From Streptomyces pristinaespiralis (lineage in GTDB: Bacteria > Actinomycetota > Actinomycetes > Streptomycetales > Streptomycetaceae): a stretch of DNA of 64,000 nt. The stretch covers positions 1,984,001-2,048,000 of the forward strand of contig NZ_CP011340.1 in assembly GCF_001278075.1 (NCBI RefSeq). The letters are read 5' to 3'. Position 1 is the first letter of the stretch. The number at the start of each line of letters is the position of its first letter. Below are positions 53,475 through 60,882 of the stretch, piece after piece. The translations under genes and the position numbers were made by a program. Below the pieces are notes generated by a model. The model saw only the letters and a program-made list of their open reading frames with translations, did not search any database and had not been told where the DNA came from.

Positions 53475-54829
53475 GATCGGCTCCTTCTGAAGCGCCGGAC
53501 GTTGAAGATCATGGCCGGTACGACCAGCAGGAGCAGCAGGACGCTGAGGGCGCTGCCGAGCCCCTGGTCGTTGCCGCCTCCGAAGGAGACCAGCCACATC
53601 CGGGTGGCCAGCACGTTGGCCTCTTCCTGGACCGGTCCGGGCGCGATGATGTAGACGAGGTCGAAGACCTTCATCACGTTGATGACCAGCGTCACGAAGA
53701 CGACCGTGAGCACGGGCGCCAGCAGCGGCACGGTGATCCTGCGGAAGATCTGGCCCTCGGTGGCGCCGTCCATCCGGGCCGCCTCCAGCGCGTCGCGCGG
53801 GATGGCGGCGAGTCCGGCGCCGATGAGCACCATCGCGAAGCCGGTCCACACCCACAGGTAGGCGCCGATGATGGCGGGCGTGACCAGCGCCGGGCCGAGC
53901 CAGTTGACGCCCTGGTAGGGCGCGGCGAAGTTCGACGCGGGCAGCCGGACGGTGTACTCGCCGTCGGCCAGGCCGTCGAAGCGGAAGGATCCGTCGGCGG
54001 CGGTGGTGGCCGTGGCGGCCACCTCGCCGTCGCGGACGGCTTCGACGGTCATGCCGGGCAGGCCCTTCTCCGCCGGATCGACCTTGCCCGGGGTGCCGCC
54101 GCCGCCCGGTACGAAGTCGAGGTAGGCGACGCCGCCCACGCCGTCCCCGCCGGCCGGGGCCTGGGCGGGACGCGCGTCGGCGGGCACCGCGTCGGGTGCG
54201 ACGCCGACGAAGCCGAGGCTGACGGCACTGCCGGGACGGACGGTGTCCTTCGTGGTGTACGGGCCGCCGGCCTTCCCGGTGAGGCCGGACTGTTCGCGGA
54301 CGCGGGCGGTCGGGTAGGCGGCCGGGTCCTCGAAGGCGTCGTGGGCGGCGACGACCACCGCGTTCAGGACGCCGCGGTCCGGGTTCTGCTCGTAGGCGAG
54401 CCGGAAGATGATGCCGGCCGCGAGGAACGACACGGCCATGGGCAGGAAGAGCACCAGCTTGAAGGCGGTCGCCCAGCGGACCTTCTCGGTGAGGACGGCC
54501 AGCATCAGGCCGAGGCCGGTCAGCAGGACCGGTGCCACCACGACCCAGATGGTGCTGTTGCGGATGGCTTTGAGCGTGGCGGGGTCCTGGAAGATCTCCG
54601 TGTAATTGGCCGCGCCGACGAACTGCTCGCCGCTCGCGTCGAACAGGCTCCGCCCGACGGAGAAGAGGACGGGGTAGACGACCAGCGCACCGAGCAGCAG
54701 CACGGCGGGCAGGACGAACAGGACCGCGAGGCGGCGCTTTCTGCGCTGGGCCCGGCGCCGCGCGTCGAGCGCGGCGCCGGCCTTGGGAGTGCGGGCCCCT
54801 CGGGCCCGTCCCTCGAGTGTGTCGGCCAT
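53471..54829 (-). CDS. Carbohydrate ABC permease (MalF-type) with inserted extracellular domain
   Basis: A 452-residue permease. Helices at about 34-58, 92-114, 121-143, 312-340, 371-400 and 424-445; the EAA loop is EAARMDGATEGQIFRR near 349. Typical MalF-like Streptomyces permeases are about 300 residues. The extra 150 residues (about 150-310) form an extracellular insert between the third and fourth helices. It includes a prealbumin-like module (LPGMTVEAVRDGEV, DGSFRFDGLADGEYTVRLP). E. coli MalF has a different large loop that touches its binding protein, so a similar role is plausible. ATG 54829 is 11 bases from the binding-protein stop. Confidence 0.92.
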   Translation of the reverse strand: MADTLEGRARGARTPKAGAALDARRRAQRRKRRLAVLFVLPAVLLLGALVVYPVLFSVGRSLFDASGEQFVGAANYTEIFQDPATLKAIRNSTIWVVVAPVLLTGLGLMLAVLTEKVRWATAFKLVLFLPMAVSFLAAGIIFRLAYEQNPDRGVLNAVVVAAHDAFEDPAAYPTARVREQSGLTGKAGGPYTTKDTVRPGSAVSLGFVGVAPDAVPADARPAQAPAGGDGVGGVAYLDFVPGGGGTPGKVDPAEKGLPGMTVEAVRDGEVAATATTAADGSFRFDGLADGEYTVRLPASNFAAPYQGVNWLGPALVTPAIIGAYLWVWTGFAMVLIGAGLAAIPRDALEAARMDGATEGQIFRRITVPLLAPVLTVVFVTLVINVMKVFDLVYIIAPGPVQEEANVLATRMWLVSFGGGNDQGLGSALSVLLLLLVVPAMIFNVRRFRRSRS

Positions 54830-54839
54830 GGTGCCGGCC

Positions 54840-56174
54840 TCAGTTCCCGTACGCCTTGGCGGCCGCGGCCTCGAGCTTCGCCGCGGTGGCCTTCGGGTCC
54901 GACGGGTCGCGCAGGAAGTCCTGGAGGAGCTTCCACTCCCCCGCCCCCTTGGTGCCGCCGAACGCCGCGGGCGCCTGGTCGGACATGTCGAAGCGGACCG
55001 AGTCGCCGGCCGCGACGAGGGATTCGGCGGTGGAGCGGGTGGTCTCGTCACCGTAGGCGTCGAGGCTGACGTCCTTGTTCGGCGACAGGAACCCGCCGGC
55101 TCCGGCCCAGATCTCGGCCGCCTCCGGGGTGGCGAGGAATTCCAGGAGCTTCATGCCGGCCTTGCTGTTCTTGCCGTCCTTGAGGACCACGGCGGCGTCG
55201 CCGCCGCTGACGACCGGGGCCTCGCCCCCGCCGACGGCGGGGAAGGGGAAGAAGGCGGCGTCCTCGCCGAGCTTGCGGCCGAACTCGTCCTTGGCTATGC
55301 CGCCGACGAAGTCACCTTCGTAGACCATGCCCGCCTTGGGTTCGGGGCCGAAGACCTGCTCGACGGAGGACGGGAAGTCGGTCTGGAGGGCGGCCTTCGC
55401 GCCGCCCGCGACGAGCTGGTCGTCCTTGAACAGTTCACCGAGCGTGGTCAGGGCCGCGACGACGCTCTCGTCGGTCCACTTGAGCTCGTGCCGTGCGAGC
55501 TGGTCGTACTTCTCGGGTCCGGCCTGGGAGAGGTAGATGTTCTCGAACCAGTCGGTCAGCGTCCAGCCGTCCTCGCCCGCGACGGAGAAGGCCGGGCGGC
55601 CCGAGTCGGCGAGGGTGCGGCCGGTCTTGAGGAGGTCCTCGTACGTCTTGGGGGCGCTGACACCGGCCTGGGTGAACGCCTCGGGGCTGTACCAGACGGT
55701 CGACTTGTGGGCGGCCTTGAAGTAGAGGCCGTAGTACGTCTTGTCGACGGTGCCGTAGTTCTTCCACACCGGGGCGAGACCCGCGGTGGCCGTCTTCGCG
55801 GTCTTGTCGGAGAGCGGCTCGAGCCAGCCTTCCTTCGCGAACTGCTGGAGGACACCCACCTGCGGCACCATCACGACGTCCGGTGCGTTGCCGCCCTCGA
55901 TCTTGCTGCCGACGAAGGTGGACACGTTGTCGCCCGAGGGCACGAAGACGGTCTTGGCGCCGGTCTTCTCACTGAAGGCGTCGAGCACCTTCTTGAAGTT
56001 CTTCTGTTCGCTGCCGGTCCAGACGCCGGCCACGGTGACGGTCTGGCCGCTGAGCTCGCCGCCGCTCGCGGCTTCGGTGGTGCCGCCGCAGGCGGTGGCG
56101 CCGAGGGCGAGGCCGAGCACCGCGGAGGCGGCGGCCGTCGTACGCCGGGTGGTGGTGCTGCCGATTCGTCGCAT
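54840..56174 (-). CDS. Alpha-glucoside-type ABC substrate-binding lipoprotein
   Basis: A 444-residue lipoprotein binding sugars. The signal peptide ends in LGLALGATACGG with the lipobox Cys at about 29. Solute-binding family 1 features follow: VTVAGVWTGSEQKNFKKVLDAF, GGNAPDVVMVPQVGVLQQ, and later EIWAGAGGFLSPNKDVSLDAYGD. A ggaaggacc site precedes the ATG. Gene order is GH13 enzyme, this protein, then two permeases, all minus strand with gaps of 10-28 bases. The bound sugar is probably an alpha-glucoside such as maltose or a related disaccharide, by association with the GH13 gene. Confidence 0.92.
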   Translation of the reverse strand: MRRIGSTTTRRTTAAASAVLGLALGATACGGTTEAASGGELSGQTVTVAGVWTGSEQKNFKKVLDAFSEKTGAKTVFVPSGDNVSTFVGSKIEGGNAPDVVMVPQVGVLQQFAKEGWLEPLSDKTAKTATAGLAPVWKNYGTVDKTYYGLYFKAAHKSTVWYSPEAFTQAGVSAPKTYEDLLKTGRTLADSGRPAFSVAGEDGWTLTDWFENIYLSQAGPEKYDQLARHELKWTDESVVAALTTLGELFKDDQLVAGGAKAALQTDFPSSVEQVFGPEPKAGMVYEGDFVGGIAKDEFGRKLGEDAAFFPFPAVGGGEAPVVSGGDAAVVLKDGKNSKAGMKLLEFLATPEAAEIWAGAGGFLSPNKDVSLDAYGDETTRSTAESLVAAGDSVRFDMSDQAPAAFGGTKGAGEWKLLQDFLRDPSDPKATAAKLEAAAAKAYGN

Positions 56175-56202
56175 GGTGAGGTCCTTCCGAGACAGAGCGG
56201 GA

Positions 56203-57885
56203 TCAGGAAGCGGGGTGGTCGCCGGTCCACCAGGCGGCTGTCGCTCCGGGGAGCACACCGTCCGGGCAGGGACCGCTGGAGAGCAGAGGTGTTCCGGTCA
56301 CGGGCGCGGGGACCGGCTCGGTGCCGAAGTTGACCGCGCAGATCAGCCCGTCGCCGCGGGCCATCGCGAGCACCTGCGGCGGCGCGTCCAGCCAGCGCAG
56401 CGTGCCCTCGCCCAGCTGGGGGAGGCTGCGGCGCAGTTGGAGGCCGTCGCGGTACAGGTGCCAGAAGGATCGGGTGTCGGCCAGGGCCCGGTCGGTGGCG
56501 TGTTCCGCGAACCACTCGGGTTGCGGGAGCCACGGCCGGGCCCCGGCCGCGCCCTGGCTGAAGCCGAACGGGGAAGCGTGGCCGGACCAGGGCAGCGGGA
56601 CGCGGCAGCCGTCGCGGATGCGCTTCCGACTGCCGGTGCGGTGGAAGATCGGGTCGGTCAGCACCTCGTCGGGCAGGTCGAGAACCTCGGGCAGTCCGAG
56701 CTCCTCGCCCTGGTAGACGTAGGCGGCGCCGGGCAGGGCGAGCATCAGCAGGGCCGCGGCGCGGGCGCGGGCGGCGCCGAGTCCGCTGGCCTCGACGCCG
56801 GGCTCGCCCGCGTAGCGGGTGACGGTGCGGACCTGGTCGTGGTTGTTGAGGACCCAGGTGACGGTCGAGCCGGTGCCGGCGATGTCGCGTATCGCCTCGT
56901 CGATCGTCGAGCGGAAGGCGTCGGCGTCCCAGGGGGCGGACAGCAGGTCGAAGAAGAAGGCCTGGTGCAGTTCGTCGGGGCGGACGTACTCGGCGTGTTC
57001 ACGGGCGGTGGGTACGGACACCTCGCCGACGAGCAGCCGGTCGTGTCCGTCACGGGCGGCGTACTCCTCGCACACCGACCGCCAGCGGCGCCACACGTCG
57101 TGGACCTCGGGCTGGTTCCAGGCCAGCGGGTTGACCGAGTCGCGGGCGCGCTCGTCGGCGAACGGGTCGTCGGAGTCGGGGAGCGCGGGGTGCTTGAACA
57201 GTCCGGCGGCGACATCGATACGGAAGCCGTCGACGCCGCGGTCCAGCCAGAAGCGCAGTACCTGTTCGAAGTCGTCGCCGACGGCCGGGTCGCGCCAGTT
57301 GAGGTCGGGCTGCTCGGGGGTGAAGAGGTGGAGGTACCACTCCCCCGGGGTGCCGTCGGGTTCGGTGACGCGGCTCCAGGCGGGGCCGCCGAACATGGCG
57401 CGCCAGTTGTTGGGCGGCTCGGCGCCGTCAGGACCGCGGCCGGGCGCGAAGTGGAAGCGGGAGCGGGCCGCGCCGCCGGGGCCGGCGGCGAGCGCCTCGC
57501 GGAACCACGGGTGCTCGCTGGAGCAGTGGTTGGGGACGATGTCGAGCAGCAGTTTCAGTCCGAGGCGTCGGGCGTCGGCCACCAGCCGGTCGAACTCGGC
57601 GAGGTCGCCGTAGACGGGGTCGACGCCCTGGTAGTCGGCGACGTCGTAGCCGTGGTCGTGCTGCGGCGAGGGGTAGAAGGGGCTGAGCCAGATGCCGTCG
57701 ACGCCCAGCTTCCTGAGGTAGGGAAGCCCGGCCCTGACGCCGGCCAGGTCGCCGATGCCGTCCCCGGTGCTGTCCAGGAAGCTGCGGACGTAGACCTGGT
57801 AGATCACCGCGTCGCGCCACCACGGGTCAGGTGTGGAGGCAGGGCGGGAGGGCCGGCCGATGCCGGCCGGAAGCGTGCTGAGCAT
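56203..57885 (-). CDS. GH13 alpha-glucosidase
   Basis: A 560-residue cytoplasmic glycoside hydrolase. GH13 catalytic elements: start WWRDAVIYQVYVRSFLDS, GDLAGVRAGLPYLRKLGVDG, nucleophile Asp in DGFRIDVAAGLF, acid Glu in LLVGEVSVP, and Asp in WVLNNHDQVR. No signal peptide is seen, so it works on imported sugars. It begins the operon; a signal of strong regulation is the pair of CTACTTAACATG-type sites before it. It likely releases glucose from maltose-like disaccharides. The start ATG 57885 follows gagatgc weakly. Confidence 0.93.
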   Translation of the reverse strand: MLSTLPAGIGRPSRPASTPDPWWRDAVIYQVYVRSFLDSTGDGIGDLAGVRAGLPYLRKLGVDGIWLSPFYPSPQHDHGYDVADYQGVDPVYGDLAEFDRLVADARRLGLKLLLDIVPNHCSSEHPWFREALAAGPGGAARSRFHFAPGRGPDGAEPPNNWRAMFGGPAWSRVTEPDGTPGEWYLHLFTPEQPDLNWRDPAVGDDFEQVLRFWLDRGVDGFRIDVAAGLFKHPALPDSDDPFADERARDSVNPLAWNQPEVHDVWRRWRSVCEEYAARDGHDRLLVGEVSVPTAREHAEYVRPDELHQAFFFDLLSAPWDADAFRSTIDEAIRDIAGTGSTVTWVLNNHDQVRTVTRYAGEPGVEASGLGAARARAAALLMLALPGAAYVYQGEELGLPEVLDLPDEVLTDPIFHRTGSRKRIRDGCRVPLPWSGHASPFGFSQGAAGARPWLPQPEWFAEHATDRALADTRSFWHLYRDGLQLRRSLPQLGEGTLRWLDAPPQVLAMARGDGLICAVNFGTEPVPAPVTGTPLLSSGPCPDGVLPGATAAWWTGDHPAS

Positions 57886-57948
57886 CTCGCGTCGACCTGT
57901 TTCTGCTGAATGCGAGAGCGCCCCGGACCGGGTGCGCTGTTATGCATG

Positions 57949-57960
57949 CATGTTAAGTAG
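57949..57960. promoter_or_regulatory. Operator half-site before the GH13 operon
   Basis: CATGTTAAGTAG (57949-57960) is the exact reverse complement of CTACTTAACATG at 58052-58063. It lies 64 bases upstream of the GH13 ATG, where it could block the promoter. Confidence 0.55.
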
Positions 57961-58044
57961 CGGTGACTGGAAGGTGTCAACGATGCTTCCTGAAACCGTC
58001 GAAAGCTGGGGTGATTTGCACCGTAATGCCCAGGTGGCAAAGAG

Positions 58045-58077
58045 AGAGCCTCTACTTAACATGTAAGTAGAGGCTCT
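58045..58077. promoter_or_regulatory. 14-bp perfect palindrome upstream of the GH13 operon
   Basis: AGAGCCTCTACTTA (58045-58058) and TAAGTAGAGGCTCT (58064-58077) are exact inverted repeats around ACATG. The inner CTACTTAACATG is repeated inverted at 57949. It is either an operator for the sugar operon or, lying 35 bases beyond the next gene's stop, a terminator of that gene, or both. Confidence 0.6.
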
Positions 58078-58111
58078 TGAAGTGAACGACCGGAGGTGGG
58101 ACGTGGGCGGG

Positions 58112-59383
58112 TCAGCCCCTGCGGGAGATCGCCCCCAGCTCGCGCGCGAGCCGCGCGACGGCCTCGGCAGGCGTCTGCCGCAACGCCATCACGTCCTGCG
58201 CCACCGCCTGCACCGCCAGGCTGACCTGGTCGTAGCGCGGACTCTTGGGCCGTGGCACCGCCGACAGCACGCTCTGGCGCAGCGTCGGCAGATAGGGATG
58301 GGCCTTGATCAGCTCCGGGTCCTCGTACAGCGCCGCGCGCACCGGCGGCAGCGAGCCCTCGGTGAGCACCTGCCGCTGAACCCGCTCACTGGTGAGGTAG
58401 GCGATCAGGTCCGCGGCCGACGCCGGGTGCCGCGAGTGGGCGCTGACGGCGAGGTTGGAGCCCCCCAGCACACTGGTGCCGGGCCCGTGGGGGCCGGGCA
58501 GCGGCACGGCGCCGAACTTCCCCGCCACCTTCGAGCCCTCGGCGCCCGCGTCCGCGTAGACATAGGGCCAGTTCCGCAGGAAGAGCAGCCGGCCGTCCTG
58601 GAACGCCTGCCGCGACTCCTCCTCCTTGTAGCCGAGAGCCTCCCGGGGGATCCATCCCTGGCGCACCCCGTCCGCGAGGAACGTCAGGCCGGCCCGCGCC
58701 GCGGCGGAGTCCACGGTGACCCGCTCCCCGTCGTCCCGCAGGATCGAGCCGCCCGCGGAGTGCACCGCTTCCGCGACGTTGACGGTGAGCCCTTCGTACG
58801 GCAGGAACTGGCCGGCGTAACCGTCCAGGCCGTACTTCGGGGCGATCGTACGGGCCTGGTGGGCCAGCTCCGCCCAGGTGCGCGGGGGCCGGGCGCCCTC
58901 CCGTTCGAGGATGTCCTTGCGGTAGTAGAGCAGCCCGGCGTTGGTGACGTACGGGACCGCGAACAGCCGCCCGTCGAAGGTGGCGGTGTCGACGACCGGC
59001 CGCAGGAAACTGTCCAGCGGGAACCGGTCGCGCTCGAGCGGGGAGATCCACCCCGCCGCGGCGAACTCGGACGTCCAGGCCACGTCGATGTTCAGCACGT
59101 CGAAGCGGTCGCTGCCGGAGCGCAGTTCGCTGGTCATCTGCGCCCGGGTCTCGTCCGCCGAGTCGGGCAGTTCGACCAGCGTGACCCGCTCTTCGGGGTG
59201 GGTGCGGTTCCAGTCGTCGAGAAGCGGCGAGAGGTAGTCGGTGAGATCGCCCGCCGTCGCGAGCGTCATCGGTCCGCGGCCCTGAGGGTCCACGCCCCCG
59301 GCCCGGGCGCCGAAACCGGCGTACCCGGCCAGCAGCACCGCCACGACCAGGAGAGCTCTACCCGCGGCACGCATCCACCGCAT
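58112..59383 (-). CDS. Orphan ABC sugar-binding protein without lipobox cysteine
   Basis: A 423-residue extracellular solute-binding protein (family 1). The start has a hydrophobic helix (ALLVVAVLLAGYAGFGARAGG) but no Cys, so it is an anchored or freely secreted protein, not a lipoprotein. Family features: MTLATAGDLTDYLSPLLDDW, RSGSDRFDVLNIDVAWTSEFAAAGWI, FAVPYVTNAGLLYYRKDIL, and TSVLGGSNLAVSAHSRHP. No permease genes accompany it. A possible ancestor or helper of the neighbouring sugar system is plausible. ATG 59383 follows gggagg; GTG 59401 would add six residues. Confidence 0.88.
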   Translation of the reverse strand: MRWMRAAGRALLVVAVLLAGYAGFGARAGGVDPQGRGPMTLATAGDLTDYLSPLLDDWNRTHPEERVTLVELPDSADETRAQMTSELRSGSDRFDVLNIDVAWTSEFAAAGWISPLERDRFPLDSFLRPVVDTATFDGRLFAVPYVTNAGLLYYRKDILEREGARPPRTWAELAHQARTIAPKYGLDGYAGQFLPYEGLTVNVAEAVHSAGGSILRDDGERVTVDSAAARAGLTFLADGVRQGWIPREALGYKEEESRQAFQDGRLLFLRNWPYVYADAGAEGSKVAGKFGAVPLPGPHGPGTSVLGGSNLAVSAHSRHPASAADLIAYLTSERVQRQVLTEGSLPPVRAALYEDPELIKAHPYLPTLRQSVLSAVPRPKSPRYDQVSLAVQAVAQDVMALRQTPAEAVARLARELGAISRRG

Positions 59384-59431
59384 AGGTTCCTCCCGGTGCA
59401 CGATCCGGCTGCGTCGCCGACCATCGGGCCC

Positions 59432-59460
59432 TATATATACCCGTTAGGCATGGGCGATAC
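59432..59460. promoter_or_regulatory. A/T-rich divergent promoter of the PadR operon and orphan binding-protein gene
   Basis: TATATATA at 59432-59439 and GATACT at 59455-59460 lie in an otherwise G/C-rich stretch between the divergent starts 59383 and 59552. They could be -10 elements in either direction and may include a PadR autoregulatory site. Confidence 0.4.
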
Positions 59461-59551
59461 TAGACGTCCAGGCGGACCGGACAGGTGCCATGGGCCACAC
59501 GCCCACCGCCCGGCCAACAGGAAACTACGTCAGCGGGAGAGAGGGGGGAGC

Positions 59552-60058
59552 GTGCGGCTGCCGCTCCTGGCACTGCTCACCCGTGGCCCGGCGCATGGTT
59601 ACGAGCTGAAGCAGGACCTTGAGAAGCTCCTGGGCGCCGCGTACCCTCAGCCGAACGTCGGCCAGATCTACGTCACCCTCGGCCGCCTGGAGAAGAGCGG
59701 GCTGATCGACGGCGAGGACGTCGAGCAGTCGGGCCGGCCCAACAAGCGCACGTACCGGCTGACCGACGCCGGGCGTGAGGCGGTGCAGGCCTGGTTCGAG
59801 GAGACCACCGACGAGCCGCGTGTGCGGGACGAGTTCTTCATGAAGCTCGCCCTGGCGCCGGAGTCGGGGCTCGCCGACCCGGTCGCCCTGATCAACAAGC
59901 AGCGGCGGCAGTACCTCAACACCATGCGGGACCTGTCGAAGCTGGCCGCCGCCGAGGACCGGGACAACCGGATCTCCCAACTGCTGATCGAGGGCGCGAT
60001 GCTGCATCTCCAGGCCGACCTGGACTGGCTGGAGCGCTGTCAGGAGGAGCTGGAATGA
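59552..60058 (+). CDS. PadR-family transcriptional regulator
   Basis: A 168-residue PadR repressor. The winged-helix domain shows LLALLTRGPAHGYELKQDLEKLL, VGQIYVTLGRLEKSGLIDGE and PNKRTYRLTDAGREAVQAWFEE. The C-terminal half is a helical dimer domain (RQYLNTMRDLSKLAAAEDR, LHLQADLDWLERCQEEL). GTG 59552 is preceded by the strong gaggggggag. Its stop overlaps the ABC ATPase start (ATGA). It probably represses this operon until the exported compound or drug is present. Confidence 0.93.
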   Translation: MRLPLLALLTRGPAHGYELKQDLEKLLGAAYPQPNVGQIYVTLGRLEKSGLIDGEDVEQSGRPNKRTYRLTDAGREAVQAWFEETTDEPRVRDEFFMKLALAPESGLADPVALINKQRRQYLNTMRDLSKLAAAEDRDNRISQLLIEGAMLHLQADLDWLERCQEELE

Positions 60059-60882
60059 GCCACGACGCGGCCTCCGGCGACCGCCGGGGACCCGGCACGG
60101 GTCCGGACCCGGCCGCGGAGACGGCAGGCCCCGGGCACGGCAGCGTGCCGATCGTGCGCGCGGAGGGCCTGACCAAGACGCACCACGGCGAGGGCGCGCC
60201 GGTGCACGCCGTACGGGGCGTGGACCTGACCGTCCGGCCGGGCGAGTTCGTCGCCGTCACCGGGCCGTCCGGCGCCGGGAAGTCGACCCTGCTGCATCTG
60301 ATCGGCGGCCTCCAGCGGCCCGACAGCGGAAAGCTGTGGCTCGACGGCCGGCGCGTCGACGAGTACCGCGAGGCCCGCTGGGCGGTCCTGCGGCGGCGCA
60401 GCATCGGTGTCGTCTTCCAGTTCTTCAACCTGGTCTCCAACCTGACCGTCGCCGACAACGTCGAACTTCCCGCGCTGCTCGCCGGTGCCTCACCCAGGGC
60501 CGCCCGCGAGTCCCGGGCCGAACTGCTCGCCGAGCTCGGCCTCGAAGGCCGGGAGAAGTCCATGCCCGGCGAGCTGTCCGGCGGTGAACAGCAGCGCGTC
60601 GCACTGGCCCGCGCCCTGGTCAACCACCCTGCCCTGCTCCTCGCCGACGAACCGGCCGGCAGCCTCGACAGCAAGGGCACCCGGGAGGTGCTGCGGCTGC
60701 TGTCCCGTTTCCACCAGCGCGGACAGACGATCCTGATGGTCACCCACGACGCCCGGATGGCCAGCGCCGCCGACCGTGTCATCAGCTTCTTCGACGGACG
60801 GATCGCCGACGACGCCCGGCTCGGCGGCGGCCACCGCGGCCCGGCCGGCGGAGTGTCCGGCGTGCTCGAACTGAAGGAATGA
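60055..60882 (+). CDS. MacB/LolD-type ABC transporter ATPase
   Basis: A 275-residue ABC ATPase. A 30-residue variable lead precedes the domain: Walker A VTGPSGAGKSTLLHLIGGL, Q-loop VVFQFFNLVSNLTV, signature ELSGGEQQRVALARAL, Walker B LLLADEPAGSLDSKG, and switch His ILMVTHDARMA. Together with the FtsX-like gene downstream, overlapping by four bases, it forms a membrane transporter of the mechanotransmission type, which moves lipids or peptides or remodels the envelope. Controlled by the PadR gene just upstream. Confidence 0.94.
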   Translation: MSHDAASGDRRGPGTGPDPAAETAGPGHGSVPIVRAEGLTKTHHGEGAPVHAVRGVDLTVRPGEFVAVTGPSGAGKSTLLHLIGGLQRPDSGKLWLDGRRVDEYREARWAVLRRRSIGVVFQFFNLVSNLTVADNVELPALLAGASPRAARESRAELLAELGLEGREKSMPGELSGGEQQRVALARALVNHPALLLADEPAGSLDSKGTREVLRLLSRFHQRGQTILMVTHDARMASAADRVISFFDGRIADDARLGGGHRGPAGGVSGVLELKE

